Positions 1 through 8,685 of a DNA stretch of 19,846 bases are shown here, piece after piece (positions within the stretch are counted from its first letter, which is position 1; the number at the start of each line of letters is the position of its first letter). The stretch covers positions 100,216-120,061 of the forward strand of contig DIAS01000040.1 of assembly GCA_002415855.1 (NCBI GenBank), in the 5' to 3' direction. A program made the translations under genes and the position numbers. This DNA comes from Bacteroidales bacterium UBA5072. Its GTDB lineage: Bacteria; Bacteroidota; Bacteroidia; Bacteroidales; UBA10428. The notes below the pieces were generated by a model. That model worked only from the letters and a program-made list of their open reading frames with translations, did no database searches and was not told the DNA's origin.

Positions 1-25
1 GGTTGTGTGGGTTGTGTGGGTTGTG
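1..25. repeat. G-rich 9-bp tandem repeat
   Basis: Seen directly: the unit GGTTGTGTG occurs about 2.8 times head to tail at the very edge of the window, and G-runs continue to about position 43. The array may extend to the left of the window. The reading frames through it are short and end by position 90, so I see no support for coding. It lies upstream of porT. Confidence 0.7.
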
Positions 26-116
26 ATTGTTGGGGGAGTTGGGTATGTATATAATTATAAAATACTATTTTTACACCCGATGCGTTAATACTTCAGAATT
101 CTATTACACCCATATC

Positions 117-869
117 TTGAAACACGTACTTCTGCTTCTGGTATTCTGTCCTCTCCTCCTCCATGCACAAAAGGAAAAGGTGAAGCTTCTTCCTTATGAT
201 GATGATAAATGGCTGCATTTTGGGTTCTCGATGGGAATGAATACCATGGATTTCAATATCCGGAGCTCGCAAATGGCTGTGGATTCTGGGATTTACACCG
301 AGGTATCCTCGTTGAGGCCGGGATTTCATGTTCATGCCCTTTCAAACTTCCGGCTGAATGATTTTATGGATCTGCGCTTCACTCCCGGAATAGCTTTTGG
401 AGGGGTCAGGGAAATCAATTATGTCCTGACGGATCCGCAAAGCACCATCATCAATCAGGCAGACAATCCGGTAAGGGTGGAATCCAACTTCCTGGAGTTT
501 CCTTTTCTCCTGAAATACAAAGCATTACGACTGAACAATTTCAGACCCTTTGTTATTGGCGGATTCAACACACGCCTCGATCTTGCTGCCACCAAAAAGA
601 CCTGGGGTAGGTCAGAGAAGGAAAACAACCTTGTTTTGGTAAAACCGCTTGATTTCTATTATGAAATTGGTGCCGGTATGGATTTCTATCTGGAGTATTT
701 CCGGTTTGCCATTGAATTCAAGTATTCGGTGGGCATCAGGAATGTTCTTCGGACCAGTATGAACAAACACGGTGAGGTGATCGTACCTGATCCGGAAGAC
801 GCGGTTTTTACCGATGCCATTGACAAGCTTTATTCCAGGATGTTTATGATTACATTGCATTTTGAGTAA
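117..869 (+). CDS. porT: PorT-like type IX secretion outer-membrane protein
   Basis: Predicted outer-membrane beta-barrel of the PorT/SprT family. In Porphyromonas gingivalis and relatives PorT is required for export through the type IX secretion system; its exact role there is not settled. The 250-residue product has a short signal peptide (MKHVLLLLVFCPLLLHA, cleavage before Gln), then the family-like stretch HFGFSMGMNTMDF, followed by alternating hydrophobic/polar segments and a C-terminal aromatic strand ending in Phe-Glu. The frame is open from an ATG at 27, but that start puts 30 unlikely residues before the signal peptide. The TTG at 117 gives a normal signal sequence, so I chose it. 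No Shine-Dalgarno is visible. The stop overlaps the -7 element of the next gene. Assignment to PorT rather than a general porin family is from pattern recognition, not a search. Confidence 0.72.
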   Translation: MKHVLLLLVFCPLLLHAQKEKVKLLPYDDDKWLHFGFSMGMNTMDFNIRSSQMAVDSGIYTEVSSLRPGFHVHALSNFRLNDFMDLRFTPGIAFGGVREINYVLTDPQSTIINQADNPVRVESNFLEFPFLLKYKALRLNNFRPFVIGGFNTRLDLAATKKTWGRSEKENNLVLVKPLDFYYEIGAGMDFYLEYFRFAIEFKYSVGIRNVLRTSMNKHGEVIVPDPEDAVFTDAIDKLYSRMFMITLHFE

Positions 870-874
870 TTTTG
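867..874 (+). promoter_or_regulatory. Bacteroidota -7 element for the FAD dehydrogenase
   Basis: TAATTTTG matches the TAnnTTTG consensus exactly. A TTTA at 843-846 sits 20 bp upstream as an imperfect -33 element. The predicted transcription start near 881 is about 20 nt before the TTG start at 900. The element overlaps the TAA stop of porT. Confidence 0.5.
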
Positions 875-899
875 CTCATTACGCAATACGCTGCTTTGA

Positions 900-2459
900 T
901 TGAAAAAAGAAGTCACCCTGATATTATCACCAGCCGAGGCTTACAGAGAAGAAGCATATCTGCCTGTTGTTGCCGGGTTAATTGGCGTATCTACCAGCGA
1001 TATCAACCTGGCCCGGATTGTACGCAAGTCGATTGATGCCCGCGGCAGAAACATCAAGGTAAACATGTCCTTTGAGGTTTACATCGGTGAGGAACCTCCA
1101 TCTCCCGTGGAAAACACTTTTCTGTATCAGCCTGTTGAGAACAAGCCTGAGATTGTTGTCATCGGTGCAGGGCCGGCAGGTCTCTTTGCGTCACTGCGCC
1201 TTATTGAGCTTGGCTTCAGGCCGGTACTTCTTGAAAGGGGCAAACCTGCACATGAACGAAAAAAAGACATTGACCTGCTCGAAAGCAATCACATGCTGAA
1301 CACCGAATCGAATTACTGCTTCGGGGAGGGAGGTGCAGGTACTTTCTCTGACGGCAAACTGTATACGCGGTCAAAAAAAAGAGGTGATATTAACCGGATA
1401 CTGGAAATTCTTTACCTGCATGGAGCCCCCGAAAGCATCCTGTATGAGTCTCATCCGCATATCGGTTCCGACAAGCTGCCGGAGGTTATCACCAATATTC
1501 GCAACACCATTACACGGGCTGGTGGTATTGTGCGTTTCAACACGCATGTGACCGGCCTGGGTATATCAGACGGCCTGATTACCCATTTATTGACTGATAC
1601 GCATGAAAAAATTACCGGACAGGCTTATATTTTTGCCACAGGACACTCAGCCCGCGACATATATTATCTGTTAAACTCCAAGGGGATCCAGCTCGAAGCC
1701 AAGCCCTTTGCAATGGGTGTAAGGGTGGAGCATCCGCAGGAGCTGATCGACAATATCCAGTATCATTGTCGTAAGGATAAATATCTGCCCGCTGCCACAT
1801 ACAGCCTTGTTGAACAGGTCAGAGACCGCGGGGTATATTCATTCTGCATGTGCCCCGGAGGTCAAATAGTGCCTTCCTCAACAGCTGCCTTTGAAATAGT
1901 TGTAAATGGCATGTCGGTTTCCAAACGCAACTCACCTTTTGCCAATTCAGGAATCGTTGTGCAGGTTATACCATCCGACTTCAGGTCATACCAGAACCTC
2001 CAGGGACTGGCCGGAATGCGTTTGCAGGAACACCTCGAACAAAAAGCATACAAACAGGCACATAGCGGGCAGAAAGCGCCTGCTCAGCGGCTCACTGATT
2101 TCGTAGGTAACCGGCCATCGCAGGATCTCCCGGTATGCTCTTATCTCCCGGGGACTTCCGTTTCACCCATGCACGAATGGCTGCCTGACTTCCTTAAAAG
2201 GAGCCTGCAGGACGGATTTAGACTTTTCGATTCAAAAATGAAAGGCTTTTTATCGCGTGATGCAATAATTGTTGGCGTTGAATCACGAACTTCCTCTCCT
2301 GTGCGCATTCCCAGGGATCCCGAAACCGGCAGTCATATTCGGATCAGGAATCTTTTTGCAGCCGGTGAAGGAACAGGTTATGCCGGCGGAATTGTATCAT
2401 CAGCCGTTGACGGGGAGAGCATGGCAGCTTATAGCACCAGATTCGTAACAGGTCACTGA
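900..2459 (+). CDS. FAD-dependent dehydrogenase (COG2509-like)
   Basis: Likely cytoplasmic flavoprotein oxidoreductase of 519 residues; substrate unknown. An N-terminal domain of about 80 residues precedes the FAD-binding Rossmann motif VVIGAGPAG (residues 86-94), with the ribose-binding Glu112 at the end of the second strand. Residues 141-157 carry FGEGGAGTFSDGKLYTR, a signature of this uncharacterised dehydrogenase family. The C-terminal FAD motif LFAAGEGTGYAGGI lies near residues 480-500. The start is TTG: there is no in-frame ATG before residue 55, and a consensus -7 element sits just upstream. Its stop overlaps the stop of the convergent DUF190 gene by 7 bp. Length and domain order fit the family. 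No partner genes reveal its substrate. Confidence 0.85.
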   Translation: MKKEVTLILSPAEAYREEAYLPVVAGLIGVSTSDINLARIVRKSIDARGRNIKVNMSFEVYIGEEPPSPVENTFLYQPVENKPEIVVIGAGPAGLFASLRLIELGFRPVLLERGKPAHERKKDIDLLESNHMLNTESNYCFGEGGAGTFSDGKLYTRSKKRGDINRILEILYLHGAPESILYESHPHIGSDKLPEVITNIRNTITRAGGIVRFNTHVTGLGISDGLITHLLTDTHEKITGQAYIFATGHSARDIYYLLNSKGIQLEAKPFAMGVRVEHPQELIDNIQYHCRKDKYLPAATYSLVEQVRDRGVYSFCMCPGGQIVPSSTAAFEIVVNGMSVSKRNSPFANSGIVVQVIPSDFRSYQNLQGLAGMRLQEHLEQKAYKQAHSGQKAPAQRLTDFVGNRPSQDLPVCSYLPGTSVSPMHEWLPDFLKRSLQDGFRLFDSKMKGFLSRDAIIVGVESRTSSPVRIPRDPETGSHIRIRNLFAAGEGTGYAGGIVSSAVDGESMAAYSTRFVTGH

Positions 2460-2812
2460 TGTCTTCCCTGACCCGGTTTGTGTAAGACAATATGAACAGG
2501 TTCGAGGGTAACCAGACACCCTTTTGGCATTTTAATCAGGTCAGGTTCGATCTGGGACAGAAATTTTTCAAGTACATCCGTTTTATCAACCATTTCAATG
2601 ATTACAGGGAGTTTTTCGGTAAGCTCCCAGAACTTTGATGAGCTGATGTGCCTGCTACTTGATCCATACCCCATAATTCCCCTGTAAACCGTAACACCTG
2701 CTACTCCCTTTTCCTTTGCAAGTCGGACAATATGTTCATAAAGCAAATGCGAGCCCAGTTTATCCGTACTGCTTGCATAAATTTTAATGACACTGTGCGC
2801 TGTGGATTCCAT
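2453..2812 (-). CDS. DUF190 family protein
   Basis: A 119-residue soluble protein of the DUF190 family (PII-like ferredoxin fold), often found beside or fused to CrcB. Its biochemical role is unknown; a regulatory or sensing job for the fluoride channel is inference from neighbourhood. The start chosen is the ATG at 2812 (MESTAHSVIKIYASS), one base after the crcB stop; the frame runs 17 codons further up inside crcB, but those residues are out of keeping with the family. Recognisable stretches are KGVAGVTVYRGIMGYGSS and PVIIEMVD. Translational coupling to crcB is likely. The gene is convergent with the FAD dehydrogenase and overlaps its last 7 bp. Confidence 0.85.
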   Translation of the reverse strand: MESTAHSVIKIYASSTDKLGSHLLYEHIVRLAKEKGVAGVTVYRGIMGYGSSSRHISSSKFWELTEKLPVIIEMVDKTDVLEKFLSQIEPDLIKMPKGCLVTLEPVHIVLHKPGQGRHQ

Positions 2813-2813
2813 A

Positions 2814-3191
2814 TTAGAGTATGTTTGTGGTGGTGTAACCCAGGTAAACCGACAGAAAGCCAAAAAGAAGACTCATTCCGGTATAGATAAATACAGACAG
2901 GAATTGTCCATTGCGCATGAGCATCAGGTTCTCACTGGTGAAAGAGGAAAAAGTGGTAAAGCCGCCGCAAATGCCTACCATCAGAAAGAGCCTCCATTCG
3001 GTGCTGAGGAGGTCGCTTTTTTCGGAAATCCCGGCCAAAAGCCCGATGAGGTAACTTCCCAGCACATTCACGCTCAGGGTCCCCAGGGGGATCGACAGGA
3101 AATCATACTGAAGATTAAGCTTTGACAGGAAGTACCGGGCTATGCTTCCAAAAAAACCACCTGCCCCAACAAGTAAAACATGCCTTATCAT
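2814..3191 (-). CDS. crcB: Fluoride channel CrcB/Fluc
   Basis: Inner-membrane fluoride channel that exports F- as a dual-topology dimer. The 125-residue product has four hydrophobic segments. Visible family signatures are GGFFGSIARY (residues 11-20), IPLGTLSVNVLGS with the conserved Asn42, and GGFTTFSSF (76-84), which carries the phenylalanines that line the pore. The ATG at 3191 (MIRHVLLVGAGG) aligns with known CrcB starts; a TTG four codons earlier is possible but not needed. The DUF190 gene follows after a single base, so the two form an operon. A weak TAAATTCG in the upstream region could be a -7 element. I looked for a fluoride riboswitch upstream and did not see one. Confidence 0.92.
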   Translation of the reverse strand: MIRHVLLVGAGGFFGSIARYFLSKLNLQYDFLSIPLGTLSVNVLGSYLIGLLAGISEKSDLLSTEWRLFLMVGICGGFTTFSSFTSENLMLMRNGQFLSVFIYTGMSLLFGFLSVYLGYTTTNIL

Positions 3192-3557
3192 ACTGCAGAT
3201 CAATAAAGTTTTGCCGAATTTAGGGTTTTTTCTGAATTCCGGGGAAGTGGATGGTGAAAATAGCTATGAAAGCTGACTATCCCAACCTGCTCCATATCCA
3301 CTGCCACGTTGTTTGTTCCCGTCGGGGCGACCGGTACGATGAATTGCATACCAAACAGGTAATATACTAAGGTAGCGGAAAAATACCAGGAATGCATTTA
3401 CGGCAAGATCGATGGTCAAGTGATTGCTGTACGATAATTAATCCCGGGTTTACATCTATAAATGTGCAGCGTTTGTATAATTATTTTGTATCCTGAGCCT
3501 CTCTGTCATACTTTTATACTGGTATCCGTATATTTGACATATCAAAAATAACTCTTT
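3192..3557. other. Intergenic region between divergent crcB and the barrel gene
   Basis: The 366-bp gap holds the promoters of two divergent genes and little else I can support. A minus-strand open frame (3200-3397) and a second minus-strand frame nearby give short hydrophobic peptides (for example AVNAFLVFFRYLSI) that resemble nothing I recognise. A decayed membrane-protein gene is possible but unproven. Confidence 0.4.
3529..3536 (+). promoter_or_regulatory. Bacteroidota -7 element for the 951-residue barrel
   Basis: TATATTTG matches TAnnTTTG exactly and lies 21 bp before the ATG at 3558. No good TTTG is present at the expected -33 spacing, so support rests on the -7 box and its position. 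Confidence 0.45.
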
Positions 3558-6413
3558 ATGTTTAAGCATCTGTTCGGCAGGAGTTTCTTCATACCTGTTC
3601 TCCTGTTTTGCACAACATTAACCGTAGTTGCTCAGAACAACAGGGTAAGCGGGACAATAACCGACAAAGCGGACAATCAACCCGTCATTGGCGCCTATGT
3701 CTATCTCACCAACCTGAAAGATTCCACTGAAAAAGTAGCCTCTACCACCGATATCAATGGCAGGTTCCAATTCTCGAACCTGAAAAGGAAATCCTACCGG
3801 CTTACCATTCAGAGCATTAATTACCAGCTTGAATCCCGGATCATCGAACTTACCGGTTCATCCACCAATCTCGGGACTATCAGTCTTGCCATGGAAAGCA
3901 AAGTTTTGAATGAAGTTGTTGTGGTTGGTCAGGGAACCGCCGTGCAGAAAGGAGACACTACCTCGATGTCTGCTGACGCTTTTAAGGTGAATGTAGATGC
4001 CAACGCAGAGGATCTTGTTAAAAAGATGCCCGGGATTACTGTGGAGAACGGAACGATCAAAGCCCGCGGCGAGGAGGTAAAGAAAGTGCTTGTTGACGGC
4101 AAGCCTTTCTACGGCGATGATCCGTCAGTAGCCCTGAGGAATCTTCCGGCCGACGTAATTGACAGGGTTCAGGTATACAATAAGCTGAGTGACCAGGCAG
4201 AGCTTACGGGGTTTGATGACGGCGAGTCATCACGGACCATCAACATCATAACACGAAAAGGTGCCAAGTACAGTACGTTTGGCAAAGCAACAGCGGGAAC
4301 AAATTTCGATGACAAGTACCTTGCAGCAGGTAGTCTGAATGTTTTCAGCGGACCACGCAGGTTTACTTTTACAGGCATGACCAATAACATCAACCAGCAG
4401 AACTTTGCCATGCAGGACCTCATCGGAACCAGCAGCCAGGGCGGCGGCGGAGGATTTGGCGGAAGGTCCTTCGGTGGCCAGAGCGGGGTAAGCAAAAGCA
4501 GTTCTCTTGGGTTTAACTACCAGGATAATTGGGGGAAAAAAGCATCCGTTTCCGGCAGCTACTTCTTCAACACTACTGAAAACATCAGGGCTGTCCGATC
4601 CGATACCAAATACCTTATGATTGATGAGGGCAATTTTTCCACGGATACCAGCCTGACTGTTTCAAAAAACTATAATCACAGATTGAATTTACGGATTGAA
4701 TACAACATTGACACCCTCAATTCGTTGATCATTGTGCCCCGGTTCAGTGCCCAGAACAATAAATCCAACAGCCTGTCAAACGGACTAATTACCGGTGGTG
4801 ACGTATATTCACAGACCGTGACTGACAACCTTACCGATGCTGCAGGATATAACGTTGGCAACGACCTTACCTGGCGGCATAAATTTATGAAAAAGGGAAG
4901 GACTTTATCCCTGCGGTCTTCTATATCCATGGACGACAGGGACTCAGAAAATACGCAGCTGGCCTCTGTTGATTCGGTTCCTGACAACCAGTTCTCGGAT
5001 GAGACGACCAGGAATCTATCGCTGAATACCAACCTGAATTATACAGAGCCGGTCGGGAAGAACGGACAGCTGCAGCTGAACTACAACAACAATTTCAGAA
5101 AAAGCGATTACTACAAGGAGCTTTTCGGGCTGGCCGATGAAGCGGAGGTACAGGAACGGATCGATTCACTTTCCAATGTTTATGAGAACAATTACATTAC
5201 AAACAGAGCCGGTGTATCTTATTTATTCCGGAAGGACAAGCTTAATTTTTCTGCCGGACTGAATTACGAAAGAGCTGATCTGAATGGGACGCAGACCTTT
5301 CCGCAAGAGGAAGATGTTTCGGAAACCTTTCAGAAGTTCCTGCCGAATCTCATGATCAATTACAAGTTTTCCGATATCACCAACCTGCGCCTGTTTTACA
5401 GGACATCCACAAACGCACCTTCGGTGACTCAACTGCTCACAGCCATTGACAATTCCGATCGCATGCGGCTCAGAACAGGTAACCCGGCCCTGAAGCAGGA
5501 ATACAGTCACCGGCTTATGGCGAATTACTCCTATGCCAATCCCACCTCTGGTTTCAATGCTTTTGTTTTCGTGGCAGGCAATTATATCACCGATGTGATG
5601 ACCAATAAAACAATCTATGCCGGGGGTGACACCCTTGTGCGTCCTGAAGGCATCGATATAATATTGTACCCAGGCGGACAGATCACCTATCCCGTAAACC
5701 TGGATCACTCCATGGGGATAAATACCATGGTCAACCTGAGTTATTTTGTGAAGCCCATTAAGAGCAACGTAAGCCTGGTCACCGGACTTGGTTATTCCCA
5801 GTCACCTGAGTATGCCGGATCCATTGTTAACAGATCCAACAATTATAACCTGATGAACAGCCTTATTGTTACAAGCAATATCAACTCGAATATCGATTTC
5901 ACCCTGTCGTATACCTCCAATTACACCAGGGTAAAAAACTCGGTGGATACGCAGGAGGATGAAGAGTACTGGTACCAGTCGGCCAGTGCCAAGCTTAACC
6001 TGGTTCTCTGGAAGGGCTTTGTTGTCAATACGGATTTACTTGGGCAATACAACAGAGGGTTATATGAAAGTTACAATGAAAAATACCTGGTATGGAATGC
6101 CAGTATCGGCAAAAAATTCCTTAAAAGCCAGGCAGCCGAGCTGAAATTCGGGGTATATGATATTCTCGATCAGAGCAAGAGTATTTACCGGACTGTGACG
6201 GCTACCTACACCAGGGACACCCAGGTAAATACCTACAGACGGTACTTCCTCATCCTTTTCACTTACAATTTAAGATCGAAACAGGCGCAGGGACAGCCTG
6301 CACAGCAAAAACAAGAGGATCAGCATGATCACCCCCCCGGTATTCCGGGAGGCATGCCTCCGGGAGGATTCAGACCTGGTGGCGGCCCTCCGGGCGGATA
6401 TCATGATCATTAA
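3558..6413 (+). CDS. Outer-membrane beta-barrel, TonB-receptor-like
   Basis: Predicted outer-membrane protein of 951 residues. Order of parts: signal peptide (1-25, ending VVAQ); a carboxypeptidase-regulatory-like domain (about 30-115, VSGTITDKADNQPVIGAYVY); a plug-like domain (about 120-235, with MPGITVENGTIKARGEEV and KKVLVDGKPFYGDDP); then a long barrel in the style of the Pfam outer-membrane beta-barrel family. A glycine-rich insert (SQGGGGGFGGRSFGGQSG) lies near residues 293-310. The last 30 or so residues form a His/Gly/Pro-rich tail beginning QHDHPPG and ending YHDH, beyond the probable last barrel strand. No SusD-like partner is adjacent, so the transported substrate, if any, is unknown. 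A run of seven C at 6332-6338 lies in the tail. Confidence is high for the class, low for substrate. Confidence 0.88.
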   Translation: MFKHLFGRSFFIPVLLFCTTLTVVAQNNRVSGTITDKADNQPVIGAYVYLTNLKDSTEKVASTTDINGRFQFSNLKRKSYRLTIQSINYQLESRIIELTGSSTNLGTISLAMESKVLNEVVVVGQGTAVQKGDTTSMSADAFKVNVDANAEDLVKKMPGITVENGTIKARGEEVKKVLVDGKPFYGDDPSVALRNLPADVIDRVQVYNKLSDQAELTGFDDGESSRTINIITRKGAKYSTFGKATAGTNFDDKYLAAGSLNVFSGPRRFTFTGMTNNINQQNFAMQDLIGTSSQGGGGGFGGRSFGGQSGVSKSSSLGFNYQDNWGKKASVSGSYFFNTTENIRAVRSDTKYLMIDEGNFSTDTSLTVSKNYNHRLNLRIEYNIDTLNSLIIVPRFSAQNNKSNSLSNGLITGGDVYSQTVTDNLTDAAGYNVGNDLTWRHKFMKKGRTLSLRSSISMDDRDSENTQLASVDSVPDNQFSDETTRNLSLNTNLNYTEPVGKNGQLQLNYNNNFRKSDYYKELFGLADEAEVQERIDSLSNVYENNYITNRAGVSYLFRKDKLNFSAGLNYERADLNGTQTFPQEEDVSETFQKFLPNLMINYKFSDITNLRLFYRTSTNAPSVTQLLTAIDNSDRMRLRTGNPALKQEYSHRLMANYSYANPTSGFNAFVFVAGNYITDVMTNKTIYAGGDTLVRPEGIDIILYPGGQITYPVNLDHSMGINTMVNLSYFVKPIKSNVSLVTGLGYSQSPEYAGSIVNRSNNYNLMNSLIVTSNINSNIDFTLSYTSNYTRVKNSVDTQEDEEYWYQSASAKLNLVLWKGFVVNTDLLGQYNRGLYESYNEKYLVWNASIGKKFLKSQAAELKFGVYDILDQSKSIYRTVTATYTRDTQVNTYRRYFLILFTYNLRSKQAQGQPAQQKQEDQHDHPPGIPGGMPPGGFRPGGGPPGGYHDH

Positions 6414-6436
6414 TTATCCCAAAAGATAGTCAATTC

Positions 6437-6464
6437 GCAGGGATGCAGGATCAAGCGTCCCTAC
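6437..6464. repeat. 28-bp imperfect palindrome, REP-like copy 1
   Basis: Arms begin GCAGGGATGC and end GCGTCCCTAC, pairing over about ten positions with one A-C mismatch and one G-T wobble around a short centre. It has the same length and outer sequence as the perfect palindrome at 10022-10049. It sits in the 47-bp gap between two convergent genes and overlaps the TAG stop of the minus-strand peptidase gene. The T-rich TCTATTTTT that follows makes it a plausible plus-strand terminator. Confidence 0.6.
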
Positions 6465-8503
6465 TCTATTTTTGGCAAAGCTTCGTTCACTGCATTCAAA
6501 ACCGGCTGTACCGAGATCTTGCTGCCCACGGCTTCCTGCATCCATTGCTGTGGGGTGAGCCGCCCCAGGCTGTACATCCGTTTGACCTCACCGGCAAAAT
6601 CCTTGTTCTTCAGGTATTCTTCCAGCCGAAATTCAATAATATGGCCATAAGCATAATTGGGCAGGTACAGGGGTGTGTTGACCATATGTGAATATATGGC
6701 GAGGATAGGCTGATCCTTTGTGCCCAGAACCGGTGCATAATACTGGTTCCAGATTTCCCGGGCAATTGTATTCACGGCATTTTTCAGTTCCTCAGGTGTG
6801 GCGCTGGGATGAGCATACAGCCATTTCCAGGTACCGATGTCGACCAGCGAGACCCCCATGATTTCATAGAGTGACCAGAAATTATCGAGGTACCCGTAAT
6901 ATTCCTGCAGACTATTGTTGTCCTTGATGCCCAGCAGTGCCAGATCGTTTTTCTGGAACATAAAGGCCAGCGTTTCCGTGAAAGCCGTGTTGGGAACCCC
7001 ATGAAGCATATAATAATCCACATTGTGGAGGCTAATGGTCTGTTCAACATTATGCCCGAATTCATGGACAGCAATGTTATACCCCTTGTAATCCATGCCG
7101 TCAGCAAAAATCCTGGTTCTGAGCAGTGATTTCTGTTCACGGGTTTCAGCTCCCCAGGCATGTCCGGATCCGCGTGCCGGATCAACCTGAATTTTTGAGA
7201 CTATGGAAAGGGCCTCTTCCTTGTCAAATCCTAATTTCATGAGCATCTGCGGCAGATCCTTCTGTACAGCTTCGGGATCGGGATATTTGGAACGGGTTGC
7301 TTGATCCAGGGTTTCTGCCGGGATGGACGTACGGGTCTTAAACCCGTCGTACCAGATATCAAAAGGTTCAAGGTCGCGACCGACACGCTTTTTAATGACT
7401 CCGGCGACCTTTTGCACTTCGGGAGAGGAAAGATAGGTGGTAAAAAGGTTTTCCAGATCTGCGAGGGGTAATTCCATGTCCTTCTCAAAACTGCGGAGCA
7501 GGAAAGTATTCAGGCTGGGATAATAAGCATCTACCTGTTGCTGCGCATGAAAGAAGTCAAGTATCATGGCATACCTTGTATTGGGTTCCGGTATTTTTAC
7601 AACCTCCTTGCCATCTTCAAAAACCTTGTTGCTGAATGGATTCCAGGTATATACCGATGAGTTGATCACTTCCTCAGGTATCTCCTGGGTGATGATCCGC
7701 TTCATAACTTCATAAAGCATTCGTTGTTTCCCGAGTCCCTCAGCCCCGTTATAATTGGATTTAATCTCGTCACGGATATTCCAATGACTCAGTAATTTCA
7801 TGTCCGGCGGGAACAAGGTTTTGTTTTCATCATTCACCAGCCTGCCTGCAAAAATGTTGTAATCGGCAATATACATGTCCGATCTGGTATAGGCATTCAC
7901 GACGAGCTGATTCACTTCTGAAGGAATCCGGGAATCGAAAATATCTCCCAGCCTGGCGTAAGCCCACTCTTTTCTTGTCCAGTCAGCAGCATGACTCGAT
8001 TTTTCATTCAGGGAGTAGTAGGGAAAGTTCAGGGATATCAGAAATGCGATCTTGTTTCTGAAGAAATCATCCTTAAAATGGGTGGAGGGACTATAGGATC
8101 CGAATGATTCATCAACCGGTAGTATTTCGCCGATATCCAAATGAAGCGGCCGCTGGAGGTCGACCGTTATTTTATTAAAATAACCGAAGATCACTTCCAG
8201 GTTGGTGGATATCCTTTGGAACAATTTATCGAGCTGGTCAGGATCACTGACAAAGTTATCCCTGCACCATAAAGCAAATTCAGCTTCTGATCCGTCTGTT
8301 GCCTTCCAGAAGGAACCAGCCTGTCTGACTCCCTTATTGATTCTTTCACGCTGTAATTCACCATGTTCAGCGACCAGTGAATCAATGACCGACTGTAAAG
8401 ATCTCTCCATAATAAAAGGTTTGTTAACGGTTGCCTGTTCATTTTGCTGTTTGCACCCGCTCAATAAAAGTGCCACCAGCAACGGTAAGATAATTTTTTT
8501 CAT
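6461..8503 (-). CDS. Lipoprotein zinc metallopeptidase (HEFGH gluzincin)
   Basis: Predicted lipid-anchored metallopeptidase of 680 residues. The chosen ATG at 8503 gives MKKIILPLLVALLLSGC, a clear lipoprotein signal with lipobox L14-S15-G16-C17; the open frame upstream adds 31 residues that break this. The zinc site is H480-E-F-G-H484, and Glu510 in AFTETLAFMF is the probable third ligand, a gluzincin arrangement reminiscent of M3-type oligopeptidases. The rest of the chain is mostly helical-looking. The cleaved substrate is unknown; peptide trimming in the periplasm or at the surface is inference. It is divergent from the lipoprotein at 8686. Its stop codon lies inside the palindrome at 6437-6464. 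The exact MEROPS family cannot be settled by eye. Confidence 0.78.
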   Translation of the reverse strand: MKKIILPLLVALLLSGCKQQNEQATVNKPFIMERSLQSVIDSLVAEHGELQRERINKGVRQAGSFWKATDGSEAEFALWCRDNFVSDPDQLDKLFQRISTNLEVIFGYFNKITVDLQRPLHLDIGEILPVDESFGSYSPSTHFKDDFFRNKIAFLISLNFPYYSLNEKSSHAADWTRKEWAYARLGDIFDSRIPSEVNQLVVNAYTRSDMYIADYNIFAGRLVNDENKTLFPPDMKLLSHWNIRDEIKSNYNGAEGLGKQRMLYEVMKRIITQEIPEEVINSSVYTWNPFSNKVFEDGKEVVKIPEPNTRYAMILDFFHAQQQVDAYYPSLNTFLLRSFEKDMELPLADLENLFTTYLSSPEVQKVAGVIKKRVGRDLEPFDIWYDGFKTRTSIPAETLDQATRSKYPDPEAVQKDLPQMLMKLGFDKEEALSIVSKIQVDPARGSGHAWGAETREQKSLLRTRIFADGMDYKGYNIAVHEFGHNVEQTISLHNVDYYMLHGVPNTAFTETLAFMFQKNDLALLGIKDNNSLQEYYGYLDNFWSLYEIMGVSLVDIGTWKWLYAHPSATPEELKNAVNTIAREIWNQYYAPVLGTKDQPILAIYSHMVNTPLYLPNYAYGHIIEFRLEEYLKNKDFAGEVKRMYSLGRLTPQQWMQEAVGSKISVQPVLNAVNEALPKIE

Positions 8504-8685
8504 GGCATCTGAGTTATTTATCATTAAGATCACTACTGAATTTCCCTGGTGTAAATGTAAACAGAAAAAAGCGGAAGAAAACAGGAGAATTGTCACACTG
8601 TGCAGTTAATATGTAACCTATCATGCAATAAATCGTATAGTTATTTGTTCTATAAAATAACATACCTAAATAAACAATAGTCCTT

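Noticed and set aside
3192..3320. Fluoride riboswitch before crcB
   Set aside because: The conserved pseudoknot segments of the crcB motif could not be found on the minus strand, and a promoter-like box near the start leaves too short a leader.
3200..3397. Minus-strand 65-codon open frame upstream of crcB
   Set aside because: It runs through the probable crcB promoter, has no recognisable domain, and its composition is not clearly coding. A decayed membrane-protein fragment cannot be excluded.
5223..5708. 161-codon minus-strand frame inside the barrel gene
   Set aside because: It lies wholly within a well-supported coding region, has no domain, and looks like a shadow of the plus-strand codons.
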